Of a DNA stretch of 39,112 nucleotides, positions 33,694 to 39,112 are shown piece by piece (position 1 is the stretch's first letter; every line of letters starts with the position of its first letter). Under the pieces are notes generated by a model. That model was not told where the DNA came from. It was given only the letters and a program-made list of their open reading frames with translations, and did no database searches. Position numbers and translations under genes: made by a program. Source of the DNA: CAZAOA01 sp964486765 (GTDB taxonomy: Bacteria > Patescibacteriota > UBA1384 > XYA2-FULL-43-10); the NCBI GenBank assembly GCA_964486765.1, contig CAZAOA010000010.1:1-39112 (forward strand), in the 5' to 3' direction.

Positions 33694-33741
33694 GTCATCC
33701 CGGACTTGCCTGTCCGCCTTTGGTGGGATCCGGGATCCAGT
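33694..33741 (+). repeat. Palindromic GTCATCCCG-type repeat, copy 2
   Basis: GTCATCCCGGA..TCCGGGATCCAGT (CCCGGA 33699-33704 with TCCGGG 33729-33734) shares both ends with the copy at 2413-2441. It carries an insertion containing GGAC-ttgcc-tGTCC and CCTGTCCGCC. Confidence 0.7.
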
Positions 33742-33825
33742 CTTAGTATTTGTAATTAGTAATTCGTTAAAATTCGCTATTAGATTTGTAGTAATAATTT
33801 ATCACTTTTCAGCCTTGAGAGCAAC

Positions 33826-34554
33826 TTACTTCATCATCCTCTTACTTTTCAACTCTCTCTCAAGTATGTTTTTTATGTATAGATCCAAAATCTCTTCCGC
33901 TTCGGATTCGACCTCTTTTTCTAATTTGATGTTTGTAGCAACCTTTATATCTTTTTGTTCAATAATTCGAAATAATTTGATCACATCGTCAGAGATTTTT
34001 TTGCCGTGATGAAATTTAGTATTACAATCCGAACAGATTATCCCCCCTTCCGCCTGATCCCAAAAGTTTTCTTTTGAAACCAAATCTTTCTGGCAATGCA
34101 CACATTTTCTAATCTCTGGTTTAAATCCTGAAGCCTCTATGATTTTTAACTCAAAAAAACGAAGCATTAGGTCTATGTCGTTGTCGTTTAAATACTCTAG
34201 TGCATCCAAAAATATCCGAAATACCTCTGGGTTTTTCTCGTCACTTTCTAAGAATTTATCTACAAGTTCTCCGAGGTAAAACGCTCGAGTAGTTTTCTTA
34301 AAATCGTTCTGAATATTTTCAAAAGACTTATTTGACTCTGCCCCAGTTACTATCTGAAAATTTTTCCCTTCATAGAGTTGAAAATTTACAAGCATAAAAG
34401 GTTCTAAGTGACCCAAAAGTCTTGCCTTGATCTTACGCGATCCTTTAGCTATGGCTGAGATCTTGCCAAATCTTTCAGTCAAAATCGTCAAAATCCGATC
34501 GGCTTCCCCGAAATTCTTTCTCTTCAATATTATCCCCAAAGTTTTTTGGGTCAT
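33826..34554 (-). CDS. recO: DNA repair protein RecO
   Basis: This 242-residue recombination mediator works with RecR and RecF to load RecA. The N-terminal OB fold (TLGIILKRKNFGEADRILTILTERFGKISAIAKGSRKIKARLLGHLEPF) and the C-terminal helical domain with a four-cysteine zinc site (C151, C154, C174, C177) are both present. The length is normal. Its ATG at 34554 follows the Nudix stop with a one-base gap, so translation is probably coupled. Confidence 0.94.
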   Translation of the reverse strand: MTQKTLGIILKRKNFGEADRILTILTERFGKISAIAKGSRKIKARLLGHLEPFMLVNFQLYEGKNFQIVTGAESNKSFENIQNDFKKTTRAFYLGELVDKFLESDEKNPEVFRIFLDALEYLNDNDIDLMLRFFELKIIEASGFKPEIRKCVHCQKDLVSKENFWDQAEGGIICSDCNTKFHHGKKISDDVIKLFRIIEQKDIKVATNIKLEKEVESEAEEILDLYIKNILERELKSKRMMK

Positions 34555-34555
34555 A

Positions 34556-35044
34556 TTATTTTTTCTTTGACCATTCTTTTACTTCTTGGCCTTGAAGAAC
34601 TTTGTCTAGCATTTCTAATTCTTCGTATATACCCTCAATGAGTTTATATCTACTCGCCTCTTTTGTCGAAACCCATGCATGTTCTGTTAAGCTATCTTCC
34701 AACTCAACTTCACCCGAGACATAATCTGCATAATAACTTAATATAATTGTAGGTATACTATCTGGTCGAATAAAAGTAATGCTTGTCAAATATTTGATGT
34801 TGTCTATTTCAAGACCAACTTCTTCTCTAACTTCTCTACGAAGCAATTTTTCAGCTACATTGTACCAGTGGTGAGACGTGTCTTTGGGAAGCTTTTGATA
34901 ATCATCCATCTCAAGCTTTCCTCCCGGAACTGTCCACTCGTTAGGCATGACCTTTTCGTTTGGAGACCTTTTTGCAATCAAATATTTACCATCCTTAACA
35001 ATTATCGCCGTAGCGACAACATAATGAGCTTTTTCGGGCTTCAT
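34556..35044 (-). CDS. Nudix hydrolase with an enlarged Nudix box
   Basis: A Nudix fold is clear from WTVPGGKLE and REVREEVGLEI. Between the glycine and the REVREEVGL core there are 28 residues instead of 14, so about 14 residues (DYQKLPKDTSHHWYN region) are inserted in the loop of the catalytic helix. The conserved glutamates of REVREE, which bind the metal, are kept. The substrate is unknown; nucleoside-diphosphate derivatives are typical. The start is ATG at 35044 with GGGAG five bases ahead; the in-frame TTG at 35056 is less likely. It lies between a nucleotidyltransferase gene and recO. Confidence 0.88.
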   Translation of the reverse strand: MKPEKAHYVVATAIIVKDGKYLIAKRSPNEKVMPNEWTVPGGKLEMDDYQKLPKDTSHHWYNVAEKLLRREVREEVGLEIDNIKYLTSITFIRPDSIPTIILSYYADYVSGEVELEDSLTEHAWVSTKEASRYKLIEGIYEELEMLDKVLQGQEVKEWSKKK

Positions 35045-35073
35045 AATAACTCCCAACTAATCTGATTAGATAC

Positions 35074-35817
35074 TTATTCGGATCGTTTTACCAAAATCTC
35101 TTCGACTTCTTTTAGGTGCTCTTGAGTATTTATTCCCAAAACTTCACTTTCTTCAGACACTGGAGATGAAATTATCCTCTTATCTTGATCTTTTGCGACT
35201 TTTATCATGTCGGTCAAATAATACTCTCCTTGTGCGTTTTCAGTATTAAGAGTTTTCAAATTTTCCCACAAAAACTTCGAATCAAATATGTAAAAACTTG
35301 GGTTGGACTCTTTTATTATCAACTGTTCTTCATTTGCATCTTTCTGTTCAACATTTTCGCAAATATTACCTTCTTTATCTCTTATTATTCTTCCAAATTG
35401 CCATTTCATCGGATCTTCAAATTTAACTGTAAGCATAGCAATTGCAGGTTTATTGTCCTGATACTTTTCAATTAATTTTTTAATAGTCTCCTTTTTATAT
35501 GTTGCATGATCACCATAACAAACTAGCACTGCATCAGATTTTCCTTCTAGATTTTCTTGTGCCATCAGTACAGCATGACCGGTTCCAAGTTGCTGGGTTT
35601 GTAAGGCGTATTTTACCCTATCCTTGAAATAATCTTTTACGATTTCTTGCTTGTATCCGACTACGAGTGTAATGTCATCTATCCCGGAATTTTCAATGTC
35701 TTCTATCATATATTCAATAATCGGCTTTCCATTGACCTCAAACATAACCTTTGGGATCTCGGCTTCCCCCATTCGAGTACCTTTACCAGCTGCAAGAATA
35801 ACTGCTGCGATCTTCAT
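35074..35817 (-). CDS. Sugar-1-phosphate nucleotidyltransferase (GlmU N-terminal-like)
   Basis: This 247-residue protein of the nucleotide-sugar pyrophosphorylase fold has LAAGKGTRM (8-16), the uridine-binding QTQQLGTGHAVLMA and the metal-binding GDHA. These match the UDP-GlcNAc pyrophosphorylase half of GlmU, including QLGTGHA. The left-handed beta-helix acetyltransferase half of GlmU is missing, so acetylation must be done elsewhere or the substrate differs. Supplying UDP-GlcNAc for the wall enzymes of the neighbouring dcw cluster is a reasonable inference. ATG at 35817 is preceded by AAGGAGAA. Confidence 0.85.
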   Translation of the reverse strand: MKIAAVILAAGKGTRMGEAEIPKVMFEVNGKPIIEYMIEDIENSGIDDITLVVGYKQEIVKDYFKDRVKYALQTQQLGTGHAVLMAQENLEGKSDAVLVCYGDHATYKKETIKKLIEKYQDNKPAIAMLTVKFEDPMKWQFGRIIRDKEGNICENVEQKDANEEQLIIKESNPSFYIFDSKFLWENLKTLNTENAQGEYYLTDMIKVAKDQDKRIISSPVSEESEVLGINTQEHLKEVEEILVKRSE

Positions 35818-35849
35818 AACTTCTCCTTATATAATTTATCGATGCTAAT

Positions 35850-35858
35850 ATCATACCA
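35850..35858 (-). promoter_or_regulatory. Extended -10 promoter of the nucleotidyltransferase operon
   Basis: TGGTATGAT on the minus strand is an extended -10 box 33 bases upstream of the ATG; no good -35 is visible (TTTGTT at 17 bases). It would drive the nucleotidyltransferase-Nudix-recO unit. Confidence 0.55.
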
Positions 35859-35946
35859 AATACAGAAGCTACAACAAACTTTTTTGTTTTAAATAGAACT
35901 ATATCTCAATAATTTTCAATAATATCTAAATGCTTTAATCAGTATA

Positions 35947-36020
35947 ATATCACCTAAATATTTAATAATTACGTTGATATCACCTAGTTATCCACATACT
36001 TTTCCACAACCTTATCCACA
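35947..36020 (+). other. Array of three DnaA boxes with adjacent direct repeats (origin-like)
   Basis: TTATCCACA (35988-35996), TTTTCCACA (36000-36008) and TTATCCACA (36012-36020) lie in one orientation at exact 12-base steps. To the left are two copies of ATATCACCTA (35947-35956 and 35977-35986, 30 bases apart) in very AT-rich DNA that could serve as an unwinding region. To the right is the hairpin at 36042-36083. This is how small bacterial origins look, but dnaA and dnaN are not in the window and the genes on both sides point the same way. A DnaA-titrating or regulatory site is the alternative. Confidence 0.6.
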
Positions 36021-36041
36021 GTTTTAGTACATTAATATTAT

Positions 36042-36083
36042 AAAATGATGATTTTTGCGCGGTCGCGCATTTATCATCATTTT
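36042..36083. repeat. Hairpin copy B, related to the dcw terminator
   Basis: AAAATGATGAT (36042-36052) pairs with ATCATCATTTT (36073-36083), enclosing TGCGCG-gt-CGCGCA (36056-36069). It shares the TTTTTGCGCGGTCGCGCA and TTATCATCA core with the hairpin at 18307-18352. A T-run follows, so it may act as a terminator on either strand. Confidence 0.75.
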
Positions 36084-36125
36084 TTGTATTTGTATGTGTA
36101 TTTTTATACATGCTCGTGTAAATAA

Positions 36126-36147
36126 CAAAAAATCGGCTTTGAGCCGA
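36126..36147 (-). terminator. Terminator of the GC-rich small gene
   Basis: On the minus strand TCGGCT-caa-AGCCGA (36133-36147) is followed by TTTTTTG. It lies about 90 bases past the stop of the small gene at 36234. Between them GGGTGGT and ACCACCC form a further wide stem (36187-36227). Confidence 0.75.
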
Positions 36148-36233
36148 ATCAATTTTGTTAAGAATATTTTTTATATATTTAGGGTGGGGTGGTCAATCGC
36201 ATAACATCTCGTTGCAATCAACCACCCTCGGTT

Positions 36234-36437
36234 CTACGTGTCGGACCGCGCGCTGTCCTCTGCTTCATGTGTTCCTTCCATTTTTGCCTTGGGATTCATG
36301 GGATTGCTTGTGCAATTACTACAGTCCAATCCATGGCACATCTTGTTCATCGCAGCGGCCCAATAAGGATCAGCTTGAGCATGTTCTTGACTAACACATA
36401 CAAGAACTCGCTTTCTCCTGTCTACAACACCCATCAT
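36234..36437 (-). CDS. GC-rich small protein with C-H-C-C cluster, unknown
   Basis: This 67-residue protein starts MMGVVDRRKRVLVCVSQEHA and contains CHGLDCSNC (C-x4-5-C-x2-C type), which could bind a metal; the tail is acidic. I do not recognise it. The case that it is real rests on a strong ribosome binding site, AAAGGGGGTG, five bases before the ATG at 36437 (an in-frame GTG lies at 36443). It also has a terminator downstream, and a base composition (62 G+C of 120 in 36241-36360) unlike the surrounding AT-rich DNA. A GTCAT-type palindrome lies just upstream. No known antitoxin or metallothionein motif fits clearly. Confidence 0.55.
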   Translation of the reverse strand: MMGVVDRRKRVLVCVSQEHAQADPYWAAAMNKMCHGLDCSNCTSNPMNPKAKMEGTHEAEDSARSDT

Positions 36438-36452
36438 TTTCACCCCCTTTGG

Positions 36453-36482
36453 GTGAGATTTCCGACTAACGTCGGGAATGAC
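36453..36482 (-). repeat. GTCAT-type palindrome, copy 3
   Basis: Read on the minus strand: GTCATTCCCGAC-gtta-GTCGGaaaTCTCA. CCGAC (36462-36466) pairs with GTCGG (36471-36475). It lies in the leader of the small gene, directly before its ribosome binding site. Confidence 0.5.
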
Positions 36483-36509
36483 AACATCGTTTTCACTCCC
36501 GAATTATTC

Positions 36510-36530
36510 AAAAAATCGCCTCTTGGGCGA
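36510..36530 (-). terminator. Terminator of the tiny unit upstream of the small gene
   Basis: On the minus strand TCGCC-caaga-GGCGA (36516-36530) is followed by six T (36515-36510). It ends the transcript starting at 36650, or acts as an attenuator for the small gene downstream. Confidence 0.7.
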
Positions 36531-36559
36531 CATAGTAGATTAACATTTTAATCAATATA

Positions 36560-36649
36560 CTATATCGCGATCCCTTCATGTTTCAATACAAGCTTAAAAC
36601 CAAAAACTTGGTTTAAAATCACAATTAGGTTGTGCTCATATGAATTCAT
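36560..36649 (-). CDS. Putative leaderless 29-residue micro-ORF (or sRNA)
   Basis: The frame MNSYEHNLIVILNQVFGFKL...GIAI ends in TAG at 36560. A strong promoter (36657-36685) places the predicted start site at the ATG itself, so the message would be leaderless. A terminator follows 30 bases after the stop. The same stretch folds into CACAA..TTGTG, AAACCA..TTGGTTT and GATTAA-cattt-like stems, so a small RNA of about 140 bases is an equally good reading. The peptide resembles nothing I know. Confidence 0.4.
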   Translation of the reverse strand: MNSYEHNLIVILNQVFGFKLVLKHEGIAI

Positions 36650-36656
36650 TGGTTTC

Positions 36657-36685
36657 ATTATATACCCAAACATATCTGTAGTCAA
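36657..36685 (-). promoter_or_regulatory. Strong promoter directly behind mutM
   Basis: TTGACT (36680-36685), a 17-base spacer and a consensus TATAAT (36657-36662) on the minus strand. The predicted start is near 36650. It begins only 5 bases after the mutM stop codon and has no annotated-size gene downstream, only the micro-ORF or RNA. Confidence 0.75.
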
Positions 36686-36689
36686 GAAC

Positions 36690-37562
36690 TTATTTCTGGC
36701 ATTTTTTACAATAATGTGCAGAACGCCCTCCTACTTTTATACGTTCTATTTTTTGGCCACAATATTTGCAGTCTCGTCCTTCTTTTCCATACACATGTAG
36801 ATACTCTTGGGCTTTTCCTTTTTTGCCTATGGTATTTACATATGTATCTGCCGAGTAACCCCCATGCTTTATACCCAATTTCAATGATACTACGATTCCA
36901 TCATGGATCTTTTGCCATTCATTGAGTTTAATATTTTTCAGATTTCTTTCAGGATGAACCTTCGCATAGTAGAGTGCCTCGTCAGAATAAATGTTGCCGA
37001 TCCCCGCTATCACACTCTGGTCCATCAGATACTGTTTAACTTTTTTGTTCAAAAATCGTTTTGCTTGTTCTTGTAAATATTTTACAGTGAAATCTTTTGA
37101 CAACGCCTCAACACCTAATTTAGAAAATTGATTGTTCAAATTATCGGTTTCAAATATTCGAAGCCAACCGAAACGTCTTAAGTCATTGAAGTACAATTTT
37201 GAGTGATCATTAAGCGAAAATATCGCTCGTGTATGTTTGTGTGGCATCTTTTGAAGCATCGCTTCAGTCGGATGTCCACCAGTCACCCTATTTCGCAAAG
37301 AAAATTTCTTCTTACCAGGATCTTTCTCCCAAATGAATTGGCCTGTCATTTTTAGATGCACCAAGATCGATTTTTCGTTGTCTAGATCAATTATAATTAA
37401 CTTTGCTCTGCGTCTAATATCGACAATTTTTGAGTTAACAATATCATTTTTTTTCAACTGAACAACTTTTTTATCTCTATTGTCAAAATCGGTTATCTCC
37501 CGAAGGGAGATAACCTTTTTCAATCCGCTCACAATTGTTTCAACCTCCGGAAGTTCGGGCAA
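36690..37562 (-). CDS. mutM: Formamidopyrimidine-DNA glycosylase MutM (Fpg)
   Basis: This 290-residue glycosylase/AP lyase removes 8-oxoguanine and formamidopyrimidines. The N-terminus PELPEVE carries catalytic Pro2 and Glu3. The beta-turn lysine is in LVHLKMTGQF, the H2TH motif is QSVIAGIGNIYSDEALYYAKVHP, and the C-terminal zinc finger has C265, C268, C285 and C288. The start is a TTG at 37562, required to place Pro at position 2, with AAAGGA six bases ahead. The length is slightly above E. coli Fpg (269). Confidence 0.97.
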   Translation of the reverse strand: MPELPEVETIVSGLKKVISLREITDFDNRDKKVVQLKKNDIVNSKIVDIRRRAKLIIIDLDNEKSILVHLKMTGQFIWEKDPGKKKFSLRNRVTGGHPTEAMLQKMPHKHTRAIFSLNDHSKLYFNDLRRFGWLRIFETDNLNNQFSKLGVEALSKDFTVKYLQEQAKRFLNKKVKQYLMDQSVIAGIGNIYSDEALYYAKVHPERNLKNIKLNEWQKIHDGIVVSLKLGIKHGGYSADTYVNTIGKKGKAQEYLHVYGKEGRDCKYCGQKIERIKVGGRSAHYCKKCQK

Positions 37563-37630
37563 AATAGTCCTTTCGGTTCCCTTCTGTCGTTTCGAACGAA
37601 TGTGAGAAAACTAATTCCAATGCTATAGAG

Positions 37631-37659
37631 TAGATCTCTCGACAAACTCGAGATGACAC
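37631..37659 (-). repeat. GTCAT-type palindrome, copy 4
   Basis: On the minus strand GTCATCTCGAG-tttg-tCGAGAGATCTA forms a stem (CTCGAG with CTCGAGA-like). It lies in the 154-base gap between the HAD gene and mutM. It has the same opening GTCATC and closing GATC as copies 1 and 2. Confidence 0.55.
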
Positions 37660-37716
37660 TATTGTTAAGACCTGTGTCCCGTCTGTGAACAAGATCTATG
37701 GGTGTTATGTTCAATA

Positions 37717-38340
37717 TTACAGATACTGTAACAGCTGTTTTAAATTTGAAATCTCTTTCCCGTCGAAAGTATTGTTCTGCTCCATCAAATCCTGTTCTTC
37801 TCCAGGTCGGTTAATCTCGATCGGCAATGACTTTGGAAAATTTTTCTTAATATTTTCAACCGTATCCCCCCTATCATCGACCAACACAAAGAATTCATTT
37901 TCATCTACTAGTTTTTTCAAGTAATCCCACTTTTGATCTGTAGCAAAATAGATGTTGTCAAAGTATTTACCAAGAAAAGATGCATCGACTTTTTTTCTTT
38001 GAAAGTCTTCGTCACCCAAAGTCAACAGATTTAATTCATACTTATTTTGATCAATACTTTTCAAAACTTCGACTGTATCATCGAATATATAATCAGGAAT
38101 CTTATGAAACATCATACCAATCTTCTCTTTAGCCTCGTTTTCATCAACAGATTTTATCTTCATTAGTCTTTCAAGATTACGTTCCACATGATACTTATAA
38201 TCCATACACTCTGCCATATAAGTATTTTGAATGTCAGTTTGGTTAAAACCTAACTTCAAAAAGATATCGAACATCACGTTTTTGAACGATGCCGTATCAA
38301 ACATCGTCCCATCAAAATCAATAAATAATTTAGTTTTCAT
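37717..38340 (-). CDS. HAD-superfamily hydrolase
   Basis: This 207-residue protein has the HAD motifs I to IV: DFDGT (Asp 8 nucleophile, Asp 10), LTLGD as motif II (Thr), a lysine around residue 138 (QKWDYLKK), and DDRGDTV as motif III/IV. The helical cap between motifs I and II (about 20-85) suggests a C1-type phosphatase acting on a small phosphorylated metabolite; the substrate cannot be told. It follows an unknown acidic-protein gene with a one-base gap, so the two are cotranscribed. Confidence 0.88.
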   Translation of the reverse strand: MKTKLFIDFDGTMFDTASFKNVMFDIFLKLGFNQTDIQNTYMAECMDYKYHVERNLERLMKIKSVDENEAKEKIGMMFHKIPDYIFDDTVEVLKSIDQNKYELNLLTLGDEDFQRKKVDASFLGKYFDNIYFATDQKWDYLKKLVDENEFFVLVDDRGDTVENIKKNFPKSLPIEINRPGEEQDLMEQNNTFDGKEISNLKQLLQYL

Positions 38341-38341
38341 T

Positions 38342-38728
38342 TTATTTGTAAGTCACTTTCATCTCCAAACCAGCATCAGATTCTTCAATTTCTACCTTTG
38401 GATCTCCTGGCAGATTTAGCTGTATCTCAGTATCACTCAGCTGTTTTTCCCATCGACGTTCGATTTCCGCTTTGTTATTTCCAAAAACTTCTCTTAGATG
38501 CGTTTTTTGGTTGTCGTCACATTCAGCCCAACTTGATGGCAACCCAGAATAATCGGCTCCAATATTTTTTAGAGCATCTTCAGTACACATCAACAAGTAG
38601 CCTTCAATATGAGTATTTTCGTCTAGCATACCATCTTCACTATCCTCAACACCAAGAAACATCTCTACTGCATCTTTAAAAGATACCTCTGATTCCGCTT
38701 CAGGCCCAGGCTTTAATCCTTCTGACAT
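38342..38728 (-). CDS. Acidic hypothetical protein
   Basis: This 128-residue, strongly acidic, soluble protein has no signal peptide or membrane segment. I see no known domain. The C-terminal strands (EIQLNLPGDPKVEIEESDAGLEMKVTYK) look beta-rich, and two cysteines are far apart. The ATG at 38728 has AAAGGAG seven bases ahead and an extended -10 promoter at 38754-38762. It is the first gene of a two-gene unit with the HAD hydrolase. Confidence 0.75.
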   Translation of the reverse strand: MSEGLKPGPEAESEVSFKDAVEMFLGVEDSEDGMLDENTHIEGYLLMCTEDALKNIGADYSGLPSSWAECDDNQKTHLREVFGNNKAEIERRWEKQLSDTEIQLNLPGDPKVEIEESDAGLEMKVTYK

Positions 38729-38753
38729 AATTCTCCTTTATTAATGTGTTCCT

Positions 38754-38762
38754 ATTATACCA
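38754..38762 (-). promoter_or_regulatory. Extended -10 promoter of the acidic protein-HAD unit
   Basis: TGGTATAAT on the minus strand is a perfect extended -10 box, placing the start near 38747 and leaving a leader of about 19 bases containing AAAGGAG. No clear -35 box is present. Confidence 0.7.
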
Positions 38763-38817
38763 AAGTTCCTTGTTTATTTCTGTGTTCTTTCTGTGAAATA
38801 AATCTGTGTGTATAAAT

Positions 38818-38871
38818 TTGACAAATATTTTGTGGTAGCATATTATAAAAGTACTACACCCTTCGTAGTAC
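38818..38871 (+). promoter_or_regulatory. Promoter and palindromic operator of the PadR gene
   Basis: TTGACA (38818-38823), a 17-base spacer and TATTAT (38841-38846). The perfect inverted repeat GTACTAC-N7-GTAGTAC (38851-38871) covers the expected start site near 38853. PadR-family proteins commonly repress their own genes from palindromes, so autoregulation is likely (inference). Confidence 0.75.
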
Positions 38872-38892
38872 AAATAAATATTCAAATTAAAG

Positions 38893-38911
38893 AGAGGCTT
38901 AGGCCTTTTTT
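38893..38911 (+). terminator. Terminator-like hairpin in the PadR leader
   Basis: AGAGGC (38893-38898) pairs with GCCTTT (38903-38908, one G-U pair) and runs into six T ending at 38911. It lies between the promoter and the probable start codon, so it could attenuate the PadR message. Confidence 0.5.
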
Positions 38912-38941
38912 ATGGTCAAAATATTATATAAGGGAGACAGT

Positions 38942-39112
38942 GTGGATCTCGAAAATGAAGGATACTGGAGAAAATTAATCAACCAAGGGATGATCAGGTT
39001 CTTTCTTTTGAAAGTACTCTATAAAGATAGAGAAAGTAACGGTTATAGAATCGTCAAACGAATAAACGAGCTTTATGAAGCATTAGGTCGTCACACATCA
39101 TCAAAGCTTAAT
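38942..39112 (+). CDS. PadR-family transcriptional regulator (5' part, runs off the window)
   Basis: The visible 57 residues include GMIRFFLLKVLYKDRESNGYRIVKRINELYEAL, the start of the PadR winged helix (hydrophobic helix 1, then the GYxIxKxI motif). Members are repressors that respond to small molecules or stress. I choose GTG at 38942 because AAGGGAG lies just ahead. An in-frame ATG at 38912 sits directly behind the T-run of a hairpin and has no ribosome binding site. The gene is incomplete at 39112. Confidence 0.7.
   Translation, partial: MDLENEGYWRKLINQGMIRFFLLKVLYKDRESNGYRIVKRINELYEALGRHTSSKLN

Noticed and set aside
36189..36551. A 120-codon plus-strand frame across the small-gene region
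   Set aside because: It runs antisense through the small gene, its strong ribosome binding site and a terminator hairpin; it looks like a shadow of the GC-rich minus-strand gene.
1..39112. CRISPR array, tRNA or rRNA genes, prophage
   Set aside because: I found no regularly spaced direct repeats with unique spacers, no tRNA-like cloverleaf with GTTCGA arm, no rRNA signature and no phage structural genes. The only regular tandem repeat is the coding 108-bp unit.

Overview
The window looks like a chromosomal segment of a Candidate Phyla Radiation (Patescibacteria) bacterium. The genome is AT-rich, gene packing is tight with ATGA-type and few-base junctions, and several family members are small or pared down: a 62-residue bL28, a GlmU-like protein without its acetyltransferase half, and a cell-division cluster missing several usual members. 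TGA works as a stop throughout, which argues against the lineages that recode it. I cannot place it in a class from sequence alone. The record is a draft scaffold with two N-gaps, at 19569-19578 and 25599-25698.

Layout. 1-1938 (minus): a PSP1/RicT protein, DNA polymerase III delta-prime, a small membrane protein and a gene cut by the left edge. 2045-7244: mostly stand-alone genes. These are a zinc-ribbon protein, a membrane-anchored XRE regulator with a palindromic operator, bL28, a site-2 protease, a large protein joining a degenerate PP2C-like domain to a beta-propeller, and a GC-rich cold-shock protein. 7331-11379 (minus): a membrane protein apparently split by a frameshift, then argS and tyrS. 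11611-14457 (plus): a class A penicillin-binding protein with its own promoter. 14520-18165 (minus): a membrane protein, recJ and radA. 18382-31690 (minus): the division and cell-wall (dcw) cluster in the order mraZ, ftsL-like, ftsI, murF, mraY, helical-repeat protein, murD, ftsW, murG, murC, murB, ftsQ. It opens with a promoter plus three MraZ boxes and closes with a long hairpin terminator. rsmH, murE, ddl, ftsA and ftsZ are not in it. 32035-35817 (minus): glyS, recO, a Nudix hydrolase and a sugar-1-P nucleotidyltransferase. 35818-36690: a regulatory-rich gap with three evenly spaced DnaA boxes, a hairpin related to the dcw terminator, a GC-rich small gene and a tiny promoter-ORF-terminator unit. 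36690-38728 (minus): mutM, a HAD hydrolase and an unknown acidic protein. 38942 to the end (plus): the start of a PadR-type regulator behind a palindromic operator.

Function. Most of the window is housekeeping: peptidoglycan precursor synthesis (MurB/C/D/F, MraY, MurG), septal and general wall polymerisation (FtsW/FtsI, the class A PBP), DNA repair and recombination (RadA, RecJ, RecO, MutM), replication (delta-prime) and three aminoacyl-tRNA synthetases.

The unusual material is: (1) a 195-bp element with perfect 23-bp terminal inverted repeats between mraZ and the ftsL-like gene; (2) an mTERF-like 36-residue repeat protein inside the dcw cluster; (3) the pseudo-PP2C/propeller protein; (4) a DnaA-box array next to a hairpin family shared with the dcw terminator; (5) two families of interspersed palindromes; and (6) GC-rich small-gene cassettes with operators or strong ribosome binding sites.
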